DNA of 64,000 nt from Thermoanaerobaculales bacterium. GTDB taxonomy: Bacteria; Acidobacteriota; Thermoanaerobaculia; Thermoanaerobaculales; Sulfomarinibacteraceae. Of this stretch, positions 41,818 through 50,479 are shown piece after piece (positions within the stretch are counted from its first letter, which is position 1; every line of letters starts with the position of its first letter). The notes below the pieces were generated by a model. The model did no database searches. It was not told where the DNA came from and was given only the letters and a program-made list of their open reading frames with translations. The position numbers and the translations under genes were made by a program. The stretch lies in NCBI GenBank assembly GCA_035358815.1, contig DAOPQC010000004.1, forward strand, positions 124,001 to 188,000, read 5' to 3'.

Positions 41818-42764
41818 TCTGCCAGCGGTAGCTGTGCTCAAGGTGAGTTCGTGGAAATAATTGAAAACACGTGCATATTTGAGGTCTCACGAGCGCCGCG
41901 AGGTTGTGTGATGTGTGCGAGGTCGTAACTCTCGAGGGGCCCGCAGGGGGCCACAGGTGGTATCGCCCCGTTCCCTCCCGACGGTAAGCAGGACACAAGC
42001 AAGTGAATCACAAGCGTCGAAGCGCCCAAGCTCGCAAAGCTACCCTCGCGGCGTCACGAGTCGGTGAACTCCTAGAAGAGCGGTTTCGGCCTCCAGAGCT
42101 TCCACCATCGACAGCGAACGGGAATCCGCTGCCAGCGCCTCCGGTCTGTCCCCAGCCACCGCCCAAGCGTCAATCCCCCCAGCTCGAGACGAGTCGCGAT
42201 GCCCCCGAGCGGGTTCCCCGCTGCTGGCACAGTCGCGCATACGGAAGAGCCCGCATGCGCAGATTCGCGGCGCGCCGTGCGATCACGACCACTGGCGCCG
42301 TGACCCTCCCCTTCGAACTCACGTGATCTGCCTCGACTCAGACTCCGAACAGTCCAATCCGTGGCTGGCGTTTAGACAGGCTGCGGCGAGCACCTACCGA
42401 CGATCTCCTGCACCGACAAACGAACAAGCTCACTCAACGGACGATCCCCGGCCACTCCCACGGAAAACAACTGATCAATCCTCTCCTTCGTGCGCTGCAA
42501 CGCTGGTACTGGCTTCGCTGGTTGAGCCCCCCAAAGAGGTTCTTGCACCCCGAGAGTACCCTCTCGGGTCAGGACACAACCCTCCTCCATCTGCAGCACT
42601 GCGAGGACGTCACCATGTTTCGAGCCCTCCGACTCGTGCCTGGCGTCAGAACGGGTAAGGCGGCCAAGCACGTCCGAAGTACGCTTCCTGAGATGAGACT
42701 TGAATTGGGGGCCCACTTGAAGTAATGTGGTTCTGCTATCTCCATTTGGACGGAGGGACTGAGA
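41818..42764. other. Gene-poor region
   Basis: About 950 bp between the tRNA-Pro fragment and the secreted hydrolase. Open frames exist (for example 42003-42326 plus and 42372-42716 minus) but their composition and lack of ribosome sites do not support real genes. The minus frame ends in ELVRLSVQEIV, faintly reminiscent of an IS256-type start. The stretch 41442-41772 is likewise empty. Confidence 0.4.
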
Positions 42765-45380
42765 ATGAAGGCACGCAGCACCTTCTATTGCTGGGCATTC
42801 GCGTTGTCTGTCCTATCAGTACTCAACTTCGGGTTTCCCCAGAACGTCTTCGCTGACGACCCAAATCCCGAAATGGGGGCTAGCGCGGGACTGAATTTCC
42901 TCGATTTTCCCTTCCAAGAGGTGCCGCAATACGATGTGGCATCCGATGCTGGCATGGAGTGGGCTTACATTCATGCGTGGTGGAGGATCTTGGAACTTGA
43001 CCAAGGGGCCATTAACTTCACCACACTGGACACCCGCGTGAACGCGGCGGTGGGTAGTGGCCTTGAAGTGGTGTTGACGTTCGTCGGAGTCCCTCACTGG
43101 GCGATACCAGCAGGTGAAGCGGGTCGGCCAGGGAACCTCCAGCCCTGCGAGATTTACGGCGGCATTCACGGCGAAACATGCTGTCGCTTCTTCTTTATGG
43201 ATGAAAACGGGAATCTCGTACCGCCAGGTTGTTCGCAGCCTCCATTAGGACCGGGTTACTTTGAGGACTTCTTCTATGCTGTGGTTGACCGATACAAGGA
43301 GGTCGTGACCCACTACGAGATCTGGCAGGAACCAAACTTCTGGAGCTTCTGGGGAGGCTCGAAGCAGCAGTGGATCGACCTTATTGCGATACCCGCGTGG
43401 GCAGCTATGCAGAGAGTCCGAGCCGAGAATCCGGGTCTGGATCTGAAGCTGATCGGCCCCGCGACAGCAAACAACTTCTGGGCGGACAGCGGATGCAAGA
43501 ACTTCATCGACTGGGCGGGGCCGATCAGCGGCTACTTGGATATCTACTCCGCCCACTTTGTCAATGAGGGTGCATTCCAAGTGACAAGCGGTCAGGGGTG
43601 GAGGGACTTGTTCACTTTGTACGACTCGGGAGGCCCTCGCGATATTGGCTGTGGGCCGTGGATCAGTGGCTTCGGTGGTGGTAAACCCTTCTTCTGCACC
43701 TCCTGTGATGTGAACTCCGCACTCGACGAGGTCGCAACGAGTAACCCAAACATCCGAGGCGAAAGTGACCAAGCGGAACATCTGACCGAGATAATCAGAG
43801 GCGTCCACGAGAGACCCGGATTTGATGTGGTAATGTTGACAATCTGGAGCGACTCCCCCAACCCCAACTGGAGAACGAGAGGCCCGGGGATAGTGGAGGC
43901 CGCCGATCGACACCACCGCCCCAAGAAGAGCTTTTGGGATATTCGTGATCTTCTTGTGACTGGAGATCCGATTGCAAGGGACACATTTTCGAACAATTCG
44001 ACGAATCGGGAACAGGGCGATCCACTGGATGGGTCAGTAGTGGAGGATTCAGCGTTGGTCTGGGAAGCTGATGGCTCCGTTAAGATCGGCATCAGCGAAG
44101 CCACCAATGCTGGCAGTGGACATCACAAGGGAGGTCTGTCGTTTGACCCAGCTGATTACGGCTCAGTCGTCTCTCTGCAGGGAGACGTGGTAGTCAACTG
44201 GGCCTACTGGGTCGGTATTGGTTTCACAGAGTCGGCGACCGGAGGTTTCTGGGACGATGGGTTGTTGGTTGCACGGCTTCACGGCCAGGGGAGCACATGC
44301 AAGATTCTCACTCAGGGTCCGGGCAGTGGTGTGCTCGACAACACAGTCTACTCCAGCAGCGTTCCGAGTCTTCAGCGCACAAAACCGTACCGATTCAAGC
44401 TTCAATACGATCAGTGCTTCAACACGCTTGATGCGTGGTTTGAAGGGGATCAAGTAGTGTCAGGCTATTCGCTGGGGGGCTTCCGACCAGAGATCAGGTT
44501 CGCTGGTCTCCACATGAACAACGCTGGTCAGGTTGCTGGCTCTACGTCGATGACAGTTGACAACTTCATGATCGATGCGCCTTCTGAGCCCGCGGGGCGC
44601 CCGTCCATAATTCAGCACCCAGAAGGCACGGGCGCCGACGCCGGGGGGAGCGCCCAGATCGACATCGCCGTCAGCGCACCGCCTGGAGCAAACCCGGCCT
44701 ATCAATGGCAGTTCAATGAGGAGAACATCTCTAACGGCCCACACTACGCTGGTACGAACACGTCGACCCTCACCGTTATTAACGCAACGCCTTCCCAGAC
44801 CGGAATGTACCGGTGCATCGTCAGCAATCCGAACTGCCCGTTCGGTATCGCATCACAGAACGCCTTCCTGCAAGTGCAGCAGGAGTTCAACGGCCCCCAC
44901 TTCCTACCTGGCAGAATCGAGGCAGAAGACTACGACGTCGGTGGTGAGAGCATCGCATACCACGACACCGAGGCTGGGAATCAATGCCATCCGCCCTCAA
45001 TCTACCGCAACGACGACGTGGACATACAAGCCACTGCGGACCCCGAGGGCGGGACTTACAACATCGGATACATTTACAGCGGTGAGTGGCTCGAGTACAC
45101 CGTGGATGCGACGTTGGGCGGCTGCTACCAATTCGACGTCCGTGTAGCGGGACCCTACGGCGGAGCATTCCACTTCGAGCGCGACGGGGGGATTTCCTTT
45201 GGCGGACCTGTCCAGTTCACACCAACCGGTGGACCGCAAACCTGGGAGACAGTCACTGTTCGTGGCGATATACCGGTCGGGCCTCACATCATCCGGATGA
45301 ACATAGACCAAGATTATTGGAACCTAAATTGGATCAACGTCACCTACGAAGGCCCCTTTGTGTGTCCTCAGGAGGAGTGA
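42765..45380 (+). CDS. Secreted glycoside hydrolase with Ig-like and CBM6 domains
   Basis: An 871-residue protein. Residues 1-30 are a signal peptide (ending NVFA-DD). Residues ~35-400 form a clan-A (beta/alpha)8-type domain: FDFPFQEVP start, AGMEWAYIHAWW, GLEVVLTFVGVPHWA and the acid/base motif EIWQEPNF with Glu189, as in GH39/GH5-like enzymes. A concanavalin-like middle (about 410-600) follows. Then comes an Ig-like domain (PAYQWQFNEENI ... GMYRCIVSNPN) and a C-terminal CBM6 (about 706-868; RIEAEDYDVGG, GEWLEYTVDA, NLNWINVTYEG). It probably degrades or binds an extracellular polysaccharide. A truncated paralogue lies beyond the neighbouring IS256-family element. Confidence 0.85.
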   Translation: MKARSTFYCWAFALSVLSVLNFGFPQNVFADDPNPEMGASAGLNFLDFPFQEVPQYDVASDAGMEWAYIHAWWRILELDQGAINFTTLDTRVNAAVGSGLEVVLTFVGVPHWAIPAGEAGRPGNLQPCEIYGGIHGETCCRFFFMDENGNLVPPGCSQPPLGPGYFEDFFYAVVDRYKEVVTHYEIWQEPNFWSFWGGSKQQWIDLIAIPAWAAMQRVRAENPGLDLKLIGPATANNFWADSGCKNFIDWAGPISGYLDIYSAHFVNEGAFQVTSGQGWRDLFTLYDSGGPRDIGCGPWISGFGGGKPFFCTSCDVNSALDEVATSNPNIRGESDQAEHLTEIIRGVHERPGFDVVMLTIWSDSPNPNWRTRGPGIVEAADRHHRPKKSFWDIRDLLVTGDPIARDTFSNNSTNREQGDPLDGSVVEDSALVWEADGSVKIGISEATNAGSGHHKGGLSFDPADYGSVVSLQGDVVVNWAYWVGIGFTESATGGFWDDGLLVARLHGQGSTCKILTQGPGSGVLDNTVYSSSVPSLQRTKPYRFKLQYDQCFNTLDAWFEGDQVVSGYSLGGFRPEIRFAGLHMNNAGQVAGSTSMTVDNFMIDAPSEPAGRPSIIQHPEGTGADAGGSAQIDIAVSAPPGANPAYQWQFNEENISNGPHYAGTNTSTLTVINATPSQTGMYRCIVSNPNCPFGIASQNAFLQVQQEFNGPHFLPGRIEAEDYDVGGESIAYHDTEAGNQCHPPSIYRNDDVDIQATADPEGGTYNIGYIYSGEWLEYTVDATLGGCYQFDVRVAGPYGGAFHFERDGGISFGGPVQFTPTGGPQTWETVTVRGDIPVGPHIIRMNIDQDYWNLNWINVTYEGPFVCPQEE

Positions 45381-45465
45381 CTTTAGCCAAGAGGGTTGGT
45401 TCTTGCGCAGCCAATCGTCCACGAAGGCACTGTAGGTATGGGCCATGCATCGAGGTAGCCTTAGC

Positions 45466-46826
45466 GGGTGTGTAAACGAGGAGAAGGCGGCGTAGCCTTC
45501 CGGTCGACCAAGACCCACGAGCGAGGCCCGTGAAGGAAGGAGACGCCGCCATGAAGAAGAAGAGCACCGCTTCGCCGTTCGGGTCAAGAGATATGTTGGC
45601 GAGCCTGGAGGAGATGGCCCGGCAGAGGATTCAGGGGTTTGTGCAGGAGCTGTTGGAGGAGGAGGTGACGGCATTGGTTGGCAGGGGTCGATGCGAGCGA
45701 CGGCCGGTAGTGAGCGAGGGGCCGGTGATGTACCGGAACGGCCACGGTAAGGCGCGGTGGCTGGCGATGACGAGTGAGACGATCGATGTGCGCCGTGCGC
45801 CGGTGCGGGGGATGGAAGAGCGATTCGAGAGCCAGGTGTTGCCGTTGTTCGGGCGGCGGGCGGAACAGATTGGGGAGCTGCTTCCCCAGCTGTACTTGCA
45901 CGGGCTGGCGCAGGGCGATTTTGAGCTGGCGCTGCGGGGTCTGCTGGGAGAGGGGGCGCCGTTGTTGGCGAGCTCGATCGAGCGTTTGCGGGGCAAGTGG
46001 GTGGTTGAGTACGAGGCGTGAAAGGCGCCGTCGTTGGTCGGCGTGGAGCCGGCCTATCTGTGGGCCGACGGGATCTACGTGGAGGCTGGGCTGGAGAAGG
46101 ACAAGGCTGCGCCGCTGGTGATCGTGGCTGGGTTGCGGGACGGCCGGAAGGTGGTGCTGGCGCTGGAGGCAGGGCCCCGGGAGTCAGCGGAGGCATGGGC
46201 GGTGATTCTGCGCGGGCTGCGCAGACGGGGGAAGAAGATACCCCGGCTGCTCATCGCCGACGGCCACCTGGGCATCTGGGCCGCGGTCGCTGAGGTCTTC
46301 GCCGAGGTTGCCGAGAAGAGGTGCTGGAACCACAAGCTGACGAACGTGCTCGGCCGGCTCCCGCGTCGACTCCAAGCAGAGGCGCGAGCATTGCTCAAGG
46401 AGATCCCGTATGCGGACGCCCGCGAGCAGGCCGAGCAGCTAAGGGATTGCTTCGTCGACCCCTACGGCGCAGCCTATCCAGCTGCCGCCGAGACGCTGCA
46501 GCCGGACTGGGGTCGAATGGTGATTCTCTACGACTTCCCGAAGGAGCACTGGAAGAACCTGAGGATCAGCAACCCGGTCGAGTCGCCCTTCGCCGCCGTA
46601 CGCCTCCGCACCAGCGCCGGCAAGCGATACAAGAAGGTGGCTAACGCCACCGCCTTGATCTGGAAGCTCCTCATGGTCGCCGAGCGGACACTCCGTCGCC
46701 TCGACCACCCTGAGCTTCTCCCTGAGGTCGCTTTCGGTGTGCGGTTTCACAATGGAGTCAGAGTCGTGGACCAGGACCAGCAAACCCAAGACGAGGAGGC
46801 CGCCGCCTGATCCGGTTTACGCACCT
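45466..46826 (+). mobile_element. IS256-family insertion sequence, defective
   Basis: About 1.36 kb with imperfect terminal inverted repeats: left GGGTGTGTAAACGAG...AGGCGGCG (from 45466), and right, read inward from 46826, AGGTGCGTAAACCGG...AGGCGGCG. It carries one transposase gene interrupted by an in-frame stop. No matching 8-9 bp target duplication was found. The left end lies 85 bp after the glycoside hydrolase gene, and the right end abuts the truncated paralogue. Confidence 0.85.
45551..46810 (+). pseudogene. IS256-family (Mutator-type) transposase with in-frame TGA
   Basis: The ATG at 45551 follows GAAGGAGACGCCGCC. The first part (FVQELLEEEVTALVGRGRCERR) and the second part, after the stop at 46019-46021, are in the same frame. 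The junction reads VVEYEA-stop-KAPSLVGVEPAYLWADGIYVEAG, where relatives have Trp (TGG), so a single TGG to TGA change splits the gene. The second part holds the DDE Asp residues (YLWADGIYV and LLIADGHLGIW) and the zinc-like CWNHKLTNVL; the late Glu is near NPVESPFAAVRLRT. Without readthrough no active enzyme is made. Confidence 0.85.
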
Positions 46827-47340
46827 ATTGACGGGACCTCACCAGAACTGGCACTTCTCGATGGAACCAGGTGCTTCAGGGGCCATCGCCCAGGTGGGCA
46901 CGCTGGCGCCCAAGGCTGAGCACGACCTCAAGGCCGGCGTCGAGCGCGAGTGCAACCCCCCTGTCCGGTTCTGCAAGGAGGTCAGGATTCAACCGATGTT
47001 CGTAGCAGCGCGTTTCCTTGTTGTAGTATTGCTCGTGGAGTTCGCGCCACGTAACGGAGATCAGAACGGTTGAGGCACCGGCGCCGAAAACAATGTCGAA
47101 AGCATCATCTGGAACCTCTTGAAACAGGTAGTCCCAGACTTTGACGCCGACTGCGTCAGCGTATTCGGGATGAGCGTCAGCCGCACGCACGCTCGGGAGG
47201 GCCGCCCCCAGCACTCCGACAACGAGGATCAACAAGATGATGTCGCGAAGCCGGGAAAAGCTCCTTCTCCCTTCTATGTACTCGATCGGACATCTTCGGT
47301 CGCCTGCTGGGCACGCTGTCCGCAGCTCACTATGGGGCAT
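46827..47340 (-). pseudogene. Truncated paralogue of the secreted glycoside hydrolase
   Basis: A signal-like segment (DIILLILVVGVLGAALPSVRA) is followed by VGVKVWDYLFQEVPDDAFDI and ALDAGLEVVLSLG, which parallel AGLNFLDFPFQEVPQYDVAS and GSGLEVVLTFVG in the intact gene at 42765. A frameshift near 46935 then gives VPTWAMAPEAPGS, parallel to VPHWAIPAGEAGR, and the homology ends exactly at the IS256-family right terminus. Only the first ~130 residues remain. Confidence 0.78.
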
Positions 47341-47459
47341 TGAGATCTAGGGTAGGCTCGTCCGATCAACCTGTCAGACTGCCGCCGAGGAGTTGGATGA
47401 GGGCTCATTGAGACCTCGCGGAGGTTTCAAAGGTCGTTGGGAGATAGTGGGGAAACAAC

Positions 47460-49358
47460 ATGGAACTCACGGGGAGGTGGTATCGCCTTGCGGTCCTGGT
47501 TGTCGTGCTGCTCGGGATCGTGGTCCGGGTCGTGGGGATCTCGCGTGAGCCGGTCTGGCTGGACGAAGCGTGGTCGGCGGAGTTCAGCTCAGGTAGCGTT
47601 TCAGAGATCCTGCTAGTCAACGCACGAGACAATCATCCACCCCTGTACTATCTCGTTCTGAAGCACTGGATGTCGATTTGTGGACGCTCGCCGGCATGCC
47701 TGCGGTCGCTCAGCACGCTCTGGAGCGCACTAGGCATCCTAGTTGTGATCCTGTTTGCGCGAGATCTGACTGGTGACCGGAGAGCTTCACTCCTCGCCGG
47801 CACGCTCCTGGCTATTAACCCGCACGATATCGTCTCAGCCCAAGAAGCAAGAATGTTCTCCGAGGTCGCTTCTCTGGGGCTGATGAGTTCTTGGTCCATG
47901 TGGAGACTGGTCGCAGCGCGCAAGAAGACGGTCGAAGCGGGGGATGGGGAAACATCGAGATGGTTCGCCGTCTATGTGATTGTCTCGTCGCTTGCGCTCT
48001 ACACGCATTACATGGTGGTCTTCCTTCTCCTGGCACAGGTTTCGGTAGTGGCCCTTGTCGCTCTCGGCCGACGCGACCTGAATGCTCTACGAGTGACGGT
48101 TACCGCAGCAATCGCGCCCACGGCCCTCCTGCTGCCGTGGGTTTTCTACGTGCAGCATGTGGTACCCCGGATGGTATCCGAAGAGAACCTCAGCTGGGTG
48201 CCACATCCCAGCGTAACAGAGGCTGTGTCGTATCTTTGGCGAGACTACTTCTTGCCATTCGGCCTGGCAAGTAGAGCCCTCAGTACCACCGTCGCGTGGT
48301 CGTCGTGCCTCTTGGTCCTTGGAGCGACCACTCTACTGGTCCACGAAGCGGCGACAAACTCCCAACGGCGTCTACCGATTCTCTACCTATTCTGGCTTCT
48401 GATCGTTCCGGCCGCTGTTGCCTATCTCGTCAGCCAAATCGTGCTTCCTGTCTACTTCAGGCCGAGATTCGCGACCATGTTACTGCCTTACTTTGTGCTC
48501 TTGCTCGTCTTCGCCATGCGAGAGATCAAACCTCGCGCAGCAAGGCGCACTGTGGCTGCGGCAGCCGTGTCCCTCATGATTGCATCCGGTGCTGCGCAGT
48601 ACCAAGCAGTCACCAGGAGCGGAATGGCGGACTTCGCCTCCCTCTACGCTAGCTCAAAGCCGGATCTGGTATCGATGTTCCCGAGCCACTACACCATTCT
48701 CGCTTCATACTACTTGCAGCAGTCGATTCGAAACCCCAGCAGGAATGAGATCGAGAGAAAGCGGCGCAACGGGCTGACGTTTCGCATCTGGGTCTGCTCG
48801 ACCCCTGGCTTTGAAGCACACGGGTCGTCTCCACAAAGAGAGCTCCGAGATTGGCTGCTGACGTTAGGGCGCAGCAGGTTCATAGCGTCTGTCGACGGGC
48901 TCAATATCGTGGAGATAGATGTCAAACCACATTACCAGGGAATGCCCGTACTAGAGCTAGGTCAACGCGTGGACTGCGGCGACGAGCTCGCAGATAGCTA
49001 TCTGCAGGATGGCTGGTACCCGGCAGAGGGTGGGTTTCGCTGGAGTAAAGGCGAGCGCGCAAGAATCGCATTTCGATTCAATGACACCGGTGTGCCGCAC
49101 GCCGCTACGCTTAAGTTCGGCATGATGTGCTTCCGGGAGCAACGAGTGTCACTTGAGCTCAACGGCGTCGAGATAGGGTCGTTCACGTGCTCGAAAAGGA
49201 CGTCGCATCTGCGGGAGTTTGAAATCGCTCCTGGTGTACTGCAGCTGGAGAACACCCTCGATATTACCCTGCCCGACGCTACCGCGCCCAGCGACGTTTC
49301 CGATAGCCGTGATTCTAGGCGTATTGCGCTGGCCTGCGAGTGGTTCGGAATTCAATGA
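47460..49358 (+). CDS. GT-C fold membrane glycosyltransferase (GT39/ArnT-like)
   Basis: A 632-residue polytopic protein. The first helix is followed by EPVWLDEAWSAEFSSG, the acidic D-E loop that binds the lipid-phosphate sugar donor in GT-C enzymes, then NHPPLYYLVLKHW, a hallmark of the PMT/ArnT family. About ten membrane helices reach residue ~400. The remaining ~220 residues form a periplasmic domain with a beta-rich C-terminal region (AATLKFGMMCFREQRVSLELNG). It probably transfers a sugar from a polyprenyl donor to an envelope acceptor. It diverges from the truncated hydrolase. Confidence 0.8.
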   Translation: MELTGRWYRLAVLVVVLLGIVVRVVGISREPVWLDEAWSAEFSSGSVSEILLVNARDNHPPLYYLVLKHWMSICGRSPACLRSLSTLWSALGILVVILFARDLTGDRRASLLAGTLLAINPHDIVSAQEARMFSEVASLGLMSSWSMWRLVAARKKTVEAGDGETSRWFAVYVIVSSLALYTHYMVVFLLLAQVSVVALVALGRRDLNALRVTVTAAIAPTALLLPWVFYVQHVVPRMVSEENLSWVPHPSVTEAVSYLWRDYFLPFGLASRALSTTVAWSSCLLVLGATTLLVHEAATNSQRRLPILYLFWLLIVPAAVAYLVSQIVLPVYFRPRFATMLLPYFVLLLVFAMREIKPRAARRTVAAAAVSLMIASGAAQYQAVTRSGMADFASLYASSKPDLVSMFPSHYTILASYYLQQSIRNPSRNEIERKRRNGLTFRIWVCSTPGFEAHGSSPQRELRDWLLTLGRSRFIASVDGLNIVEIDVKPHYQGMPVLELGQRVDCGDELADSYLQDGWYPAEGGFRWSKGERARIAFRFNDTGVPHAATLKFGMMCFREQRVSLELNGVEIGSFTCSKRTSHLREFEIAPGVLQLENTLDITLPDATAPSDVSDSRDSRRIALACEWFGIQ

Positions 49359-49403
49359 TAGTTCTGACGGGGGTTCTCCGCGGCGCGACGGGGGACGGGC
49401 GTG

Positions 49404-50414
49404 ATGAGAAGACCTCGTGAGCACGTGGTCGCCAGCGAGTCCGCCACTCTCCTGCGGCGGTTACTGCCCAGCGATTGGATACTCCGACGTGTTGAGGAGG
49501 ATTACGGGGTCGACTTCGAGGTCGAGGTCGTCGACTCTGAGATTGTGACTGGAAAGCGGCTCTGGCTTCAATTGAAGGGGACGGCGGCCTGCCAGAAGGC
49601 CGGCAAGCGACTGCCGGTCTATTCATATAGACCCAAAGGCGGGACGTTTGAGAGGCGCCTGACACGCGAGGTGGCCAGCGACGCCGTGGTATATCGCATC
49701 GACACAAAGCTCCTGTCCTACGCACAGCGATGCCCCTTCCCCCTGCTACTCATGGTGGCGATCCTTCGAGAATCCGAAGTGTACTGGCTCCCGCTGCGAG
49801 ATCATCTTGAGCTGAGCCTCTACAGACCGGACCCTGGATGGCAGGACCGTGCCACGGCTACCCTTTACCTTCCCGGATGGAACCGGCTAACCTATGAAAG
49901 CAGTAGGGGTTTCGCCGGGCTCCGATGGTACGCCCTTGAGCCTGCCAGAATGTACGACTTTGCCAAGATCCACCAATGGTCGGAACAGCTTCGCATCTGG
50001 GACGCCATTACAGACGGGATTGCGGTTGGCATTGACGGTTTTCACCTTCCGGCTCGCTCCGACAACCCCACCATGCATCTACTCACCTGCCTGACCCACT
50101 CCGAGGCGATGTTCTCCGCCGTCCTGCAGTTCAGGGCTACCTTGTGGTGTTCAAGCACCGAGATTGGATCGTGTGCTAGACAGATGCTTGAAGAGGGGGT
50201 GGTCGCGTCGCATCGCGCAATTGAGCTGCTGAGGAAGGGACCGCCATATCGTCCCGAGGAGCTGGGCTCGCTGATCGGGGTGGTTTCCTCAGCTAGGAGA
50301 AGCCTTGCGTCCATCAGTCTTCGATTCGAAGAGGGCCGCAAGCTGCACATCCTGTCAGACATCTCCGCTGGTGAAGACAGCCGATTCAAGTGGTACTTGC
50401 GGCAGCGGATGTGA
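49404..50414 (+). CDS. DUF4365-domain protein (nuclease-like)
   Basis: A 336-residue protein; ATG at 49404 preceded in frame by a GTG. The N-terminal ~150 residues fit DUF4365: EEDYGVDFEVEVVDSE...GKRLWLQLKGT, where Asp, Glu and the Q-x-K pattern resemble a PD-(D/E)XK nuclease core, then a strand YWLPLRDHLE. The C-terminal half is helical (HAEMFSAVLQ-like segment HSEAMFSAVLQFRATLW). DUF4365 proteins often accompany NTPases in defence loci. Here a SIR2-STAND ATPase gene follows after 65 bp on the same strand. Confidence 0.78.
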   Translation: MRRPREHVVASESATLLRRLLPSDWILRRVEEDYGVDFEVEVVDSEIVTGKRLWLQLKGTAACQKAGKRLPVYSYRPKGGTFERRLTREVASDAVVYRIDTKLLSYAQRCPFPLLLMVAILRESEVYWLPLRDHLELSLYRPDPGWQDRATATLYLPGWNRLTYESSRGFAGLRWYALEPARMYDFAKIHQWSEQLRIWDAITDGIAVGIDGFHLPARSDNPTMHLLTCLTHSEAMFSAVLQFRATLWCSSTEIGSCARQMLEEGVVASHRAIELLRKGPPYRPEELGSLIGVVSSARRSLASISLRFEEGRKLHILSDISAGEDSRFKWYLRQRM

Positions 50415-50479
50415 CCATAGGCATGGGGAAGGCCGCTGATAGACTATTCTGGTATTAGGGATTCCTCTGTTTACTTTTC

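Noticed and set aside
42003..42716. Open frames in the gap before the glycoside hydrolase
   Set aside because: Low-complexity Pro/Arg composition, no ribosome sites and no motifs; the resemblance of one end to an IS256-type start is too weak.
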